Below are positions 36,901 to 46,243 of a stretch of 64,000 bases of DNA, piece by piece. Under the pieces are notes generated by a model that saw only the letters and a program-made list of their open reading frames with translations, was not told the origin of the DNA and did not search any database. A program made the translations under genes and the position numbers. The stretch is taken from assembly GCF_042682685.1 (NCBI RefSeq), contig NZ_JBHUHX010000002.1, forward strand, positions 1 to 64,000, in the 5' to 3' direction. Origin of the DNA: Imhoffiella fuscus (GTDB lineage: Bacteria > Pseudomonadota > Gammaproteobacteria > Chromatiales > Chromatiaceae). The number at the start of each line of letters is the position of its first letter. Position 1 is the stretch's first letter.

Positions 36901-37037
36901 GTTACGGTCGGCTCGTCGACATCCGGGTACTCACGCACCGGTAGCGTCAGCACGGCGAAGATGCCCAGTACCAGCAACAGCAGCGACAGCACGGTGGCCG
37001 CGACCGGGCGGGTGACGGCGAGGGTCGTCGGTTTCAT
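33912..37037 (-). CDS. RND multidrug efflux permease (AcrB/HAE1 family)
   Basis: About 1041 residues, the usual size of hydrophobe/amphiphile efflux pumps. It begins MKPTTLAVTRPVAATVLSLLLLVLG, the first transmembrane helix; further family blocks are VREYPDVDEPTVTATVIYPGASAEVVE, LVDDAIVVSENVFRF in helix 4 with the proton-relay Asp pair, and GIMAKNAILLVEFINQLRDRG in helix 10. It exports drugs or toxic solutes together with the periplasmic adaptor. The adaptor gene overlaps it by 4 bp (ATGA, 37034-37037). No outer-membrane TolC-type gene is nearby, so one is borrowed from elsewhere. Confidence 0.93.
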   Translation of the reverse strand: MKPTTLAVTRPVAATVLSLLLLVLGIFAVLTLPVREYPDVDEPTVTATVIYPGASAEVVEREVTEPIEEALSGIDGVRQIRSSSRDGRSRVEVEFSLDRNLDLAAADVRDRISTVRNELPEQAEAPEIAQRSLQAQVVMWLLLTSDTMDRLELSDLADRVLVDPLSTVSGVATVLFGGERRYAMRIDLDPAKLAAHSLTVLDVEQALRARNLELPAGRLVSDTRELTLRTMTELERPEAFRELIVANRDGAQVRLGDLAQIDYGPENDRTAVRLDGKDAIGLGIVRQSGSNLVAVSSGVRERIEQLSNRIPDDVELTIAYDSATFVEASIHQILVTLAITVVLVVAVVFFSLGSWRATLVPAATIPASVVGAFILLYALGFSINVLTLLALILAIGMLVDDAIVVSENVFRFSERGKPRLLAADLGAGEVAFAVLATTTVLLAVIAPLGFLTGDAGRLFSEFAASLGGALALSSLVALTLGVTLASKLIAAERIQNGALYGAISRGFEHTSNGYLRLLRGVLEWRWVVVLLSLALLGATVWLYRELPRELSPREDRGVVFIPVAAPEGATLDDMRDILSKIEAVLLPLTEDEGPARHVISLVAPRSAGQGPVNSAIVILRLKDWSKRRRSQFAITASLQPKLADITGAQVFAINPPSLGGSNAGQPVQMALVGEDLDQLHRLAEQVLAQTSSMPQLAQARLDYQPTNPQLRIHIDRDRTAALGIGISDIGRTLQLLMGGEDVTDFSIDAKTYEVMVRARKADRASPQDIGEVNVRAADGSLVALSGLIETEIIGRAAELNRVDRLPAVTLKATLTSGTALGDALAALEAKTAALLPPEVEIRWLGASQDYQRSGRTFALAFALALTIVFLVLAAQFESFIQPLVLLAGVPLAVFGALMALWIGGGSINLYSQIGFILAIGIMAKNAILLVEFINQLRDRGRALREAVEEAARARVRPILMTSIATFFGALPLILAMGPGAETRKILGLVILGGVLSATLLTLFLVPVLYLLLARRTRPRAALAKALEEQRAKDTQTSAQEA

Positions 37038-38188
37038 CGCCGCACCTCCGTCGTCGATTCGGCGGGGGGCGCTCCGGTATCGGGCGGCTTGGCTGCGGAG
37101 GTCGGGCGCACGGCGAGACCGTCCCGCAGTCCCTGAAGCCCGGCGACGACGACGCGCTCGCCTGCCGCGACGCCGTTGTGAATCTCGACCCAACCGTCGC
37201 GACGCGTACCGGTCTCGACCTGTCTGCGCTCGACCCTGGCCTCGCTGTTCTTCTCATCCTCCGCCGGTGACCTCAAGGCATAGACCAAGGTGTTCGGCCC
37301 CTCGGTGATCACGGCGGCCTCGGGGATGCGTAGCGTTTCGCGCTGGCCGACGATCAAGGCCACCTGCATGAACATCCCCGGTTTGAGCAGTCCATCCGGG
37401 TTGTCGAAGGTCGCCTCCAGCGGCAGGGTGCGGGTACCCGGATCGACCTCGGTGCCGATCAGGGTCAGGGCGCCGTCGAAGCGCTGCGACGGATAGGCCG
37501 GTGTCGTTGCCTCGACCCTTTGATAGGGCGCAATGCGTCCGATCTCGACGCCGGGAACCATGAACAACAGATCCAGCGGTTGGGTGCGGCTGAGACGTGC
37601 GATCGGATCGCCGGGCTTCAGCAGGGTCCCGATACTGATCAGGCGGCGACCGATGACGCCGGCGAAGGGGGCCTCGATGCTCCGGTCGTCGAGATCCTCC
37701 CTGGCGATGCGCAGTTGTGCCTTGGCTTCCCGGGCGGCGGCCTCGGCGCTGTCCATTTCCGCAGCGGAGACGAAATCCCTCGCCATCAGTTCCTCGCGTC
37801 TCGCCTCGGCGCTGGAGCGTTGCTCCAGACGTGCGGCGGCGCGCTCGACCGCCGCCTCGGAGCGATCGCGTTCCAGCTCGACCAGGAGCGTGCCCTTGGC
37901 GACGCGCTGGCCCTCCTCGAAGTGCATCTTCTCGACACGTCCGGCCGTGCGTGCGGTGATGGTCACCGCCTCCGGCGCTTGCAGCGTGCCGGTCGCGCGG
38001 ATCCTGTCGGCGATGGTCGCGCGCTCCACCCGTGCTGTCTCGACCGTCGGTGGCGGTCGTTCCTGCGCTGCGTCTTCCTTTCCGCCGTTTGCGAACAAGG
38101 TCTCGCGGAAAAGCCAGGCGGAGAGGGCTGTTCCGACGGTGAGCGTCAGCAACAACAGCAGCAGGATTCGTCGTGTGTGAGTCGTCAT
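37034..38188 (-). CDS. RND efflux periplasmic adaptor (membrane fusion protein)
   Basis: 384 residues with one N-terminal membrane segment (ILLLLLLTLTVGTALSAWLF). Family order is intact: barrel-sandwich lipoyl half (VTITARTAGRVEKMHFEEGQRVAKGTLLVELE), a helical hairpin (about 105-165), the second lipoyl half (DRSIEAPFAGVIGRRLISIGTLLKPGDPI), beta-barrel and membrane-proximal domains (LKPGMFMQVALIVG). It links the permease to an outer-membrane channel. Stop and start codons overlap with the permease gene. A possible sigma-54 site lies about 65 nt upstream. Confidence 0.92.
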   Translation of the reverse strand: MTTHTRRILLLLLLTLTVGTALSAWLFRETLFANGGKEDAAQERPPPTVETARVERATIADRIRATGTLQAPEAVTITARTAGRVEKMHFEEGQRVAKGTLLVELERDRSEAAVERAAARLEQRSSAEARREELMARDFVSAAEMDSAEAAAREAKAQLRIAREDLDDRSIEAPFAGVIGRRLISIGTLLKPGDPIARLSRTQPLDLLFMVPGVEIGRIAPYQRVEATTPAYPSQRFDGALTLIGTEVDPGTRTLPLEATFDNPDGLLKPGMFMQVALIVGQRETLRIPEAAVITEGPNTLVYALRSPAEDEKNSEARVERRQVETGTRRDGWVEIHNGVAAGERVVVAGLQGLRDGLAVRPTSAAKPPDTGAPPAESTTEVRR

Positions 38189-38253
38189 CGCATTCCTGAG
38201 CAGCCGAAGGCAGGCCGCTTCTTTATCGGGGTGGCATCGGTGACAGGCGTAAA

Positions 38254-38270
38254 AGCAACGGCTGTACCGG
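38254..38270 (-). promoter_or_regulatory. possible sigma-54 promoter for the RND pump operon
   Basis: The minus strand CCGGTACAGCCGTTGCT has a perfect TTGCTTTT -12 region and exact spacing; the -24 box (CCGGTACA) is poor. The leader would be about 55 nt. Confidence 0.3.
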
Positions 38271-38509
38271 TTTTGCTCGCACCCCGTGCGACAGAGGTGT
38301 CACGACCGCCTGGATGTGGCGTTCGGCCGTACCGGCCTCATTGGCCTGGACCTGTGGTCGAGCGCGGTTCCTCTACGAACTTTTACCGTTCCTTTTGAGA
38401 TGCCTTCGATGGAGGGGGATTTGCCCCGGCGAAACCGCCGAAGCGGGTGAAATGCACCCCGATGGTCTGGCCACGGCGGCCATTGGCGCGACGCGGGTGA
38501 CGATCACGG

Positions 38510-38526
38510 TTGGCATCTCGTTTGCT
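38510..38526 (+). promoter_or_regulatory. candidate sigma-54 (RpoN) promoter for the cation antiporter
   Basis: TTGGCATCTCGTTTGCT, followed by five T: TTGGCA at -24, exact 10-base gap, TTTGCTTT at -12. The first seven bases (TTGGCAT) equal those of the sites at 16788-16804 and 25592-25608. The leader to 38739 is about 200 nt and includes a possible short peptide frame. Confidence 0.6.
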
Positions 38527-38657
38527 TTTTTGATCCGTCATACGTTCAACCGCGCCCTCCGCCATGCGCAACGCAGGGGAAACCCGAAGAGAAAAGGCTC
38601 GACCACCGGTGGCGGAGCGCAACACACGAACTGCGTCGAGGAGGACCTAAGGAACTT

Positions 38658-38729
38658 ATGAGCGAAGCGAAAGAGGCGGCGGCGATCCGCGATCATTGGC
38701 CTGAGCCTCTCTTCGGCACGCTGAGCTGA
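38658..38729 (+). CDS. possible 23-residue leader peptide
   Basis: ATG 38658 is preceded by CTAAGGAACTT with good spacing and opens a 23-codon frame (MSEAKEAAAIRDHWPEPLFG...) ending at TGA 38729, nine bases before the antiporter start. The position between a sigma-54 promoter and the antiporter suggests a leader or translational-coupling peptide. No homologue recognised. Confidence 0.25.
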   Translation: MSEAKEAAAIRDHWPEPLFGTLS

Positions 38730-38738
38730 GTCGGATTG

Positions 38739-39773
<1,035 letters not shown>

Positions 39774-40075
39774 GCAGCGATCGGCCCGATCGGCCATAAG
39801 TGGTGCTATGCGATCGCTGAAATCCGGGAGGCGACCACGGGGCAGCGCCTCCGTGGGCATCAAGGGGCCAGGGTATGCGCGCGCTCGCGCTGCAGGATCC
39901 GCGCGTTCGTGAACGTCAGGACCATCTGCGACACCTGATTTTCCAATGCCGATCAAGGCGCTGTCGCCGGCAGTCCTTGGTCGCTTGATCTTGGCCTCTT
40001 GTCTGGCGTCACTGGACTTCCTTCCCCGATGACGCGGATACTCCCTGGCCATAGGCTCCTGTTTTTAGGATCGAC
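39774..40075. other. intergenic region
   Basis: About 300 bases between the antiporter and the GGDEF-EAL gene. I see no gene, promoter match or strong hairpin. Confidence 0.4.
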
Positions 40076-43060
40076 ATGGCCCGAATGGTGGACGTGAACG
40101 AGCGTCGGCGGTTTGAATCTGCTTACATCTCTGCCCCGAACCGCAGGTGCTTCTGTGAGACGGCCATTCGTCATGCCGCCGAGATATTGGGGCTCGACCC
40201 TGTCCTCGTCGCCCGTCTGATTCTGGACCAGCAGCCTGTCGCGACCCTGGCCGTATGGCAGGACGGACAGTCGATCTCCATCTGGTCCGACGATCCCGCC
40301 TTCCCTCTCTGTGCTCAGGTCTTGAGCACGGGGTATTGCGCCATCGAATCCGAGCTCGATTTCACGTACCTCCGGGATGAGTATTTGGAGTGGTTCACTG
40401 CCAAGGGCGACGTCGGCGAGCTGAGTCTCGATTCGGCGGTCGAGACGCGCGCCATTCGCGCCGGGATCCCTCGCGCGCCACTGATCGACATCGGCCCGAT
40501 CCGGGTGAACCGAGGCATCCTGGCTACGCGTGCGGGCGCCGAATTCGGGCAGTGCGAGGCGATGGCAAGGCTACGTCAGGAGCACGACACGGTCCGCAAC
40601 ATCCTGCAGACGGTCGAGGCCATCATCGTCGCCCTGGATCTCGATGGCCGTATCACACTGGTCAACCGCAAGGGCTGTCAGTTGCTGGGCTATCAGGAAG
40701 CGGAATTGATCGGCCGGGACTGGTTCTCGACCTGTCTCCCTCACGACATCGATGTAGCGGAAATCCGCGCCATCCATCGCAAAATCTTGAACGGGGACCT
40801 GCAGGGCTCGGAATGCGTCGATAACCCGGTCCGTACCCGCTCGGGCGCGGAACGCTTGATCGCGTGGCACAACAACAGTATCCGAGATGCCGAGGGACGG
40901 GTGATCGGCAGCCTCAGCGCCGGCGAGGATATCACCGAGCGTCGACGGGCCGAACGCAAACTGGCCGACAGCGAAACGCGCTATCGCCTAGCCTTTCAGA
41001 CCAGCCCCGACTCGATCAATATCAATCGGCTCGCCGACGGGCGCTACCTGGATGTCAACGGAGGGTTCGAGCGCTTGACCGGCTGGAGCCGTGACGAGGT
41101 GATCGGCAAGCGATCGCGGGACATTGGAATTTGGCGCGACCTGGGCGTTCGTCGGCAGCTCGTGAATGCGCTTGCACGCGATGGCTATTGCGAAAATCTA
41201 GAGGCCCGCTTCGTCAGAAAAAACGGCGAGATCGCCACCGCCCTCATGTCGGCCCACCTGATCATCCTTGAGGGCGAAACCTGCATCCTTTCGATCACGC
41301 GCGACATTACCGATAAGAAGCGGGCGGAAGAGGCCTTGCGGGACAGCGAGGCGCGTGCCAATAGCATCCTGCGCGCCGCGCCCGTGGGCATCGGCGTGGT
41401 GGTCAGGCGTCTCTTCATGGAGGTCAACGATACGCTGTTGCGCATGACCGGTTACCGTCAGGACGAGTTGATCGGTCAGTCGGCACGCCTGCTCTATCCG
41501 TCCGACGCGGAATTCGAGCTCGTCGGGCACGAGAAATATGACCAGATTCGGGCGCAGGGCATCGGCACCGTGGAAACCCGCTGGCGATGCAAGGATGGAT
41601 CCCTGCTCAATATCATTCTGTCATCGTCGCCGATCGACCCGGACGATCTCGACAAGGGCGTGACCTTCACCGCTCAGGACATTACCGCGCGCAAGGCGCA
41701 CGAAGAGCAGATTCGCAACCTTGCCTATTTCGACCCCCTCACTGGACTTCCCAACCGCCGCTTGCTGGTCGATCGGCTGGAGCACGCGCTGATCGCCAGT
41801 CATCGCAGCCGCCAATACGGCGCCCTGATGATGCTCGACCTGGATCAATTCAAGGCCATCAACGATACCCTGGGGCATGATGTCGGCGACCGCTTGCTGG
41901 TCGAGGCCGCCCGGCGCATGACGACCAACGTCCGCGAGGGCGACACGGTCAGTCGCTTGGGGGGGGATGAATATGTCGTGATTCTGGAAGGTTTGGGAAC
42001 CGATGAACAAGCGGCGGCCAACGCAACCGAGATGACTGCGGAGAAGGTGCGTTTCGCCCTCAGCGCACCCTATGCGCTCACGTGCGCCGAGCCGGCCCAT
42101 TACTGCACGTCCAGTATCGGCCTGACCCTCTTTCGCGGTTACGACACCTCCATCGAGGTGTTGCTCAAGCAGGCGGACGTGGCGCTCTATCAGGCCAAAG
42201 ACGCGGGACGCAACGCGGCCCGCTTTTTCAACCCGGCCATGCAGAAGACCATCGAGTCGCGCCTGGCGCTGGAGACCGCGCTGCGTCAGGCGCTGTTCAA
42301 AGGGGAGCTGGAGCTCTTCTATCAGCCTCAGATCGACCAGAATGGCCGCTGTTTCGGCGCCGAGGCCTTGTTGCGCTGGCGCCGACCGGGTCATGGTTTG
42401 GTCGCGCCGCTGGAGTTCATCCCGCTGGCGGAGGAGACCGGACTCATCCTGCCGATCGGTCAATGGGTGATGGATACGGCCTGCGCTCAGATCAAAGCGT
42501 GGGAGGCGAGTGAACGGACCCGCTTCCTACGCATGGCGGTCAATGTCAGTGCGCGGCAATTCCATCAGCCCGACTTCGTCGCGCAGGTCCAGGCCAGTCT
42601 GGAGCGATACGGGGCCAATCCGCAACGGCTCAAGCTGGAACTGACCGAAAGCGTGGTGCTGGAGAACGCCGAACAGGTCGTTAGCCGAATGAACCAGCTC
42701 AAGGCGCTGGGGGTGGGCTTTTCGATGGACGACTTCGGCACCGGCTACTCCTCGCTGTCCTATCTCAAACGACTGCCGCTGGATCAGTTGAAGATCGACA
42801 AGTCGTTTATCCGCGACATCGCCACGGATCCAAGCGATGCAGCCATCGTCCGGGCCATTCTTGCCATGAGTCAGTCACTCGGACTGGAGGTCGTCGCCGA
42901 AGGCATAGAGAGCGAGGCGCAGCGGCGCTTTCTGTGCGAGAACGGCTGCCACCGCTTCCAGGGCTATTTGCTCGGGAGACCCAAGCCGATTGAGGAATGG
43001 GAAACGCAACCCGATCTTGGAGCGGATGCGGACCGGGCGACATCGCCAGCCTCTGAGTGA
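40076..43060 (+). CDS. GAF-PAS-PAS-PAS-GGDEF-EAL cyclic di-GMP turnover protein
   Basis: 994 residues, soluble. An N-terminal sensor of GAF-like type (about 1-165) is followed by three PAS domains (about 175-295, 300-420, 425-540), a GGDEF domain and an EAL domain. GGDEF reads GGDEY at 629-633, an allowed variant, so diguanylate cyclase activity is plausible. EAL (763-765, AEALLRWRRP) and DDFGTGYSSLSYLKRLPLDQLKIDKSFI are intact, so phosphodiesterase activity is plausible too. The net direction cannot be told from sequence. The GAF/PAS arrangement suggests control by light, redox or a small ligand. It precedes a histidine kinase on the same strand by about 120 nt. Confidence 0.9.
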   Translation: MARMVDVNERRRFESAYISAPNRRCFCETAIRHAAEILGLDPVLVARLILDQQPVATLAVWQDGQSISIWSDDPAFPLCAQVLSTGYCAIESELDFTYLRDEYLEWFTAKGDVGELSLDSAVETRAIRAGIPRAPLIDIGPIRVNRGILATRAGAEFGQCEAMARLRQEHDTVRNILQTVEAIIVALDLDGRITLVNRKGCQLLGYQEAELIGRDWFSTCLPHDIDVAEIRAIHRKILNGDLQGSECVDNPVRTRSGAERLIAWHNNSIRDAEGRVIGSLSAGEDITERRRAERKLADSETRYRLAFQTSPDSININRLADGRYLDVNGGFERLTGWSRDEVIGKRSRDIGIWRDLGVRRQLVNALARDGYCENLEARFVRKNGEIATALMSAHLIILEGETCILSITRDITDKKRAEEALRDSEARANSILRAAPVGIGVVVRRLFMEVNDTLLRMTGYRQDELIGQSARLLYPSDAEFELVGHEKYDQIRAQGIGTVETRWRCKDGSLLNIILSSSPIDPDDLDKGVTFTAQDITARKAHEEQIRNLAYFDPLTGLPNRRLLVDRLEHALIASHRSRQYGALMMLDLDQFKAINDTLGHDVGDRLLVEAARRMTTNVREGDTVSRLGGDEYVVILEGLGTDEQAAANATEMTAEKVRFALSAPYALTCAEPAHYCTSSIGLTLFRGYDTSIEVLLKQADVALYQAKDAGRNAARFFNPAMQKTIESRLALETALRQALFKGELELFYQPQIDQNGRCFGAEALLRWRRPGHGLVAPLEFIPLAEETGLILPIGQWVMDTACAQIKAWEASERTRFLRMAVNVSARQFHQPDFVAQVQASLERYGANPQRLKLELTESVVLENAEQVVSRMNQLKALGVGFSMDDFGTGYSSLSYLKRLPLDQLKIDKSFIRDIATDPSDAAIVRAILAMSQSLGLEVVAEGIESEAQRRFLCENGCHRFQGYLLGRPKPIEEWETQPDLGADADRATSPASE

Positions 43061-43182
43061 ATGGACGCGCCCTGATGGGCGATCCGTGATGCCGCTGTTT
43101 TCGCGTCTGTTTCGGCCGATCAGAGAGTCGATCGAATCCAAGATGCTGTGCGGATCGCAGCAAAACGTCTCGGAAATTCGGT

Positions 43183-45813
43183 ATGCAAGATAGGACGCAA
43201 ACCATTCGCTCATCTCCACCTGAGTCTGTACGCGCAGGGAACGCCGGCATTCGAAGCCTCATTCCCTGGATCGTGCTGCTGGCCACCTTGCTGCCGGTCT
43301 TGCTGGCGTGGAACGGCTTGAGCGAACAGCGGCGGTTGCTCGCGAATCGACAGTTCGAGCTGCTCAGCCGCGAGATCCGCGAGGCGATCGCCCAGCGTCT
43401 GCTCGACCACAAACAGATCCTGCTCGGCGGTGCCGCCCTGTTCGACGCCAGCAAGGAGGTGTCCCGCGAGGAGTGGCATACCTATGTCGAGCGGCTGAGC
43501 TTGGCGAAGAACTACCCCGGCATCCTGGGCGTCGGCTACAGCCAAGTCATCCAGCCCGATCAGCTGGCGGCCCACATCGCCGCAGTGCGCGCACAGGGCT
43601 TCCCCGACTATCAGGTCAAGCCGCCCGGCGAGCGTCCGCTCTATACCGCCATCGTCTATCTGGAGCCCTTCTCCGGGCGCAACCTCGCTGCTTTCGGCTA
43701 CGACATGTTCTCGCAGGAGACCCGACGCGCGGCCATGCAGTCGGCCGTCGACACGGACGCCACGACCATCTCCGGCAAGGTCAGATTGGTGCAGGAGACT
43801 CACGGTAAGGAGCAGGCCGGGTTCTTGATGTATGTCCCCATCTATCGGCCCGGTCTGCCTCTGGACACGGCGCAGGCGCGTTGGAAGGCGCTCAGGGGCT
43901 TCGTCTACAGTCCCTATCGCGTCGATGACCTGATGGACGGGATCCTCGGCGAGCGCAGCAGCCGGTCGATCGACTTTAGAATCTACGATAGCGATCACGC
44001 CGAGCCGAGTTCCCTCATGTTCGATTCCGCCGAGCATCACGCCCCCGGATCGAATCCGCACCCCAGTCATCGCAGTCAGCAGCAGATCCATGCCTATGGC
44101 CGTACCTGGACGCTGAACCTATACAGCCGACCGGGCTTCGGTGCCGAGGCCGATTCGGTGACCAATTGGCTGGTGCTCGGACTGGGCATCGGCATCAGCC
44201 TGGCGCTTTTCGCCCTCACGCGCCTGCTGCTCGATCGTCGCGCGCAGGCGCTGGCGCTGGCTGCGGAGATGACCGCTCGGCGCCAGGAGTCCGAAGAGCG
44301 TTTCCGCTCGGTCTTTCTGCATCTGGGACAGGGCGTGGTCATCCACGACGCCGACGCGCGCATCCTCGATGCCAATCCCGCCGCGCAGCGCATCCTTGGA
44401 ACGACCATTGAACAGATGCGGGAACTGACCTCGGTCGACTCGTTATGGCAGGTCGTCCACGAGGATGGGAGCAGCTTTTCCGCCACCGATTATCCGGTGA
44501 TGATCGCCTTACGGCGCGGCACGCCCGTCACGGATGTCGTGATGGGGGTCCGCCACGCTCGTGCCGTGCCATGGCGTTGGATCCTGGTCGATGCCTACCC
44601 CAGACAGGAGGCGACCACCGGCCGTGTGCACCGGGTCTATGCAGTCTTCACCGACATCACCGCACGCAAGCAGGCGGAGCTTGCCCTCAAGGACCAGTCC
44701 CGGCACACGCAGGCCATCCTGGACAATGTGATCGACGCCATTATCACGGCGGGTGCCGGCGGCATCATTGCCTCCTTCAATCTGGCCGCCGAGCGTATCT
44801 TCGGCTATGCGGCTGCCGAGGTGGTCGGAAAGAACCTCAGCATGCTGATGCCCGAGCCCTACCACACCGCTCACGATCGCTATATGAGCCACCACCTGCG
44901 TACCGGCGAGCGCAAGGTCATCGGTTCCGCGCGCGAACTCACCGGGCGGCGCAAGGACGGCGACACCTTTCCCATGGAGCTGGCGGTCTCCCGCATCGAG
45001 CGCGACGGCCAGCCCTTCTTCATCGGCATGGTTCGCGACATCACCGAGCGCAAGCAGTTGGAACGCATGAAGAGCGAACTCATCTCGACCGTCAGTCACG
45101 AGCTGCGTACCCCGGTCACCTCCATCCGTGGTGCACTCGGCCTGGTGATCGGTCGCTATGCCGAAGCCCTGCCCGAGAAGGGGCGCAATCTGCTCCAGAT
45201 GGCCGAACGCAACAGTGCCCGCCTGACCTTGCTCATCAACGATATTCTCGACCTGGAGAAGCTCACCTCCGGGCGCATGAACTTCGATCTCCATTCCAGC
45301 GATCTCGTCTCGATCGCGCGCCAGGCATTGGAGGCCAATGAGGGCTATGCCCGTCAGCACCAGATGACGCTTTCGGGGAGCTTCGAGCTGACGCGCGCAC
45401 CGGTGTTGGCCGACGACAATCGCTTGCTACAGGTCTTCGCCAATCTCATCTCGAATGCCGTCAAATACTCACCGCCGGGAGGCGAGGTCAAGATCGGGCT
45501 GCGGCGCCAAGGGGATGGATTCCGCGTCAGCGTTCAGGATCAGGGACCGGGCATTCCCGAGGACTTCAAGGGCCGCATCTTCGAGCGCTTCGCCCAGGCC
45601 GACAGCTCCGACACCCGCGAGAAGGGCGGTACCGGACTGGGGCTGTCCATCACCAAGGTGATCATTGAGCGGCACAATGGACGCGTCGACTATGCCTCTC
45701 CAACAGGGGGCGGCACGATCTTCTACTTCGATCTGCCCGAATGGACCGCGCGCAGCCCGGATGTCACGGTCGCCGATCCGCCGCCAGATACGCCGACGAG
45801 CGAGAAGGATTAG
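43183..45813 (+). CDS. CHASE-PAS-PAS membrane sensor histidine kinase
   Basis: 876 residues. Two transmembrane helices (about 23-43 and 325-347) frame a periplasmic CHASE domain (QILLGGAALFDASKEVSREEWHTYVERL, GILGVGYSQVI, FGYDMFSQETRRAAM, AGFLMYVPIYR). Two PAS domains follow (about 375-500, 505-625; the second with VIDAIITAGAGGIIASFNLAAERIFGY), then HisKA with His639 (STVSHELRTPVTSIRG), and HATPase_c (NLISNAVKYSPPGG, VQDQGPGI, GGTGLGLSITKVI). CHASE domains sense small extracellular molecules. There is no receiver domain; the phosphate probably goes to the single-domain receiver encoded 17 nt downstream. Confidence 0.92.
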   Translation: MQDRTQTIRSSPPESVRAGNAGIRSLIPWIVLLATLLPVLLAWNGLSEQRRLLANRQFELLSREIREAIAQRLLDHKQILLGGAALFDASKEVSREEWHTYVERLSLAKNYPGILGVGYSQVIQPDQLAAHIAAVRAQGFPDYQVKPPGERPLYTAIVYLEPFSGRNLAAFGYDMFSQETRRAAMQSAVDTDATTISGKVRLVQETHGKEQAGFLMYVPIYRPGLPLDTAQARWKALRGFVYSPYRVDDLMDGILGERSSRSIDFRIYDSDHAEPSSLMFDSAEHHAPGSNPHPSHRSQQQIHAYGRTWTLNLYSRPGFGAEADSVTNWLVLGLGIGISLALFALTRLLLDRRAQALALAAEMTARRQESEERFRSVFLHLGQGVVIHDADARILDANPAAQRILGTTIEQMRELTSVDSLWQVVHEDGSSFSATDYPVMIALRRGTPVTDVVMGVRHARAVPWRWILVDAYPRQEATTGRVHRVYAVFTDITARKQAELALKDQSRHTQAILDNVIDAIITAGAGGIIASFNLAAERIFGYAAAEVVGKNLSMLMPEPYHTAHDRYMSHHLRTGERKVIGSARELTGRRKDGDTFPMELAVSRIERDGQPFFIGMVRDITERKQLERMKSELISTVSHELRTPVTSIRGALGLVIGRYAEALPEKGRNLLQMAERNSARLTLLINDILDLEKLTSGRMNFDLHSSDLVSIARQALEANEGYARQHQMTLSGSFELTRAPVLADDNRLLQVFANLISNAVKYSPPGGEVKIGLRRQGDGFRVSVQDQGPGIPEDFKGRIFERFAQADSSDTREKGGTGLGLSITKVIIERHNGRVDYASPTGGGTIFYFDLPEWTARSPDVTVADPPPDTPTSEKD

Positions 45814-45830
45814 CCTCTTAGGAGCACGCC

Positions 45831-46202
45831 ATGACACTGCATATCCTGCATATCGAAGACGAGCCGGACATCCGGGAGATCGTCGATTTCGCGCTGGAAG
45901 AGGGCGATTTTCGGCTGACCCAGTGCGCTTCCGGAGAAGAGGCGCTGACTTGTGCCTCGGAACTCTCACCCGACCTCATCCTGCTTGACGTGATGATGCC
46001 GGGGATGGACGGTCCGACCACGTTGCAACAGTTGCGGGCGCTAGAGAATCTGGCTCGGACCCCGGTTATTTTTATGACCGCCAAGGTTCAGCCGAAGGAG
46101 TGCGAGTATCTCAAGACGCTCGGGGCGCTTGGGGTGATCTCCAAGCCTTTCGATCCCATGCGGCTCGGCGAGGAGATCCGCGCCCTTCTGCAGCCTCTCT
46201 AG
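45831..46202 (+). CDS. single-domain response regulator (CheY-like)
   Basis: 123 residues forming one receiver domain: acidic pocket Glu9-Asp10, phospho-acceptor Asp53 (LLDVMMPGMDG), Thr at 82 (FMTAK) and the conserved Lys in ISKPFDP. No output domain. It starts 17 nt after the histidine kinase stop and precedes the Hpt-REC-REC-GGDEF gene by 41 nt, so it probably carries phosphate from the CHASE kinase to the Hpt of the next protein or acts on its own. AGGAG precedes the ATG. Confidence 0.92.
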   Translation: MTLHILHIEDEPDIREIVDFALEEGDFRLTQCASGEEALTCASELSPDLILLDVMMPGMDGPTTLQQLRALENLARTPVIFMTAKVQPKECEYLKTLGALGVISKPFDPMRLGEEIRALLQPL

Positions 46203-46243
46203 TCTGAACCCCTCTTATCCCCAAGCCCTATGGAGAGCCGCTT

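Larger units (their letters stand above)
38189..38738. other. intergenic region between divergent RND pump and cation antiporter
   Basis: About 550 bases. It contains a possible minus-strand sigma-54 site (38254-38270), a strong plus-strand one (38510-38526), and a 23-codon frame with good ribosome site at 38658-38729. No further gene is supported. Confidence 0.45.
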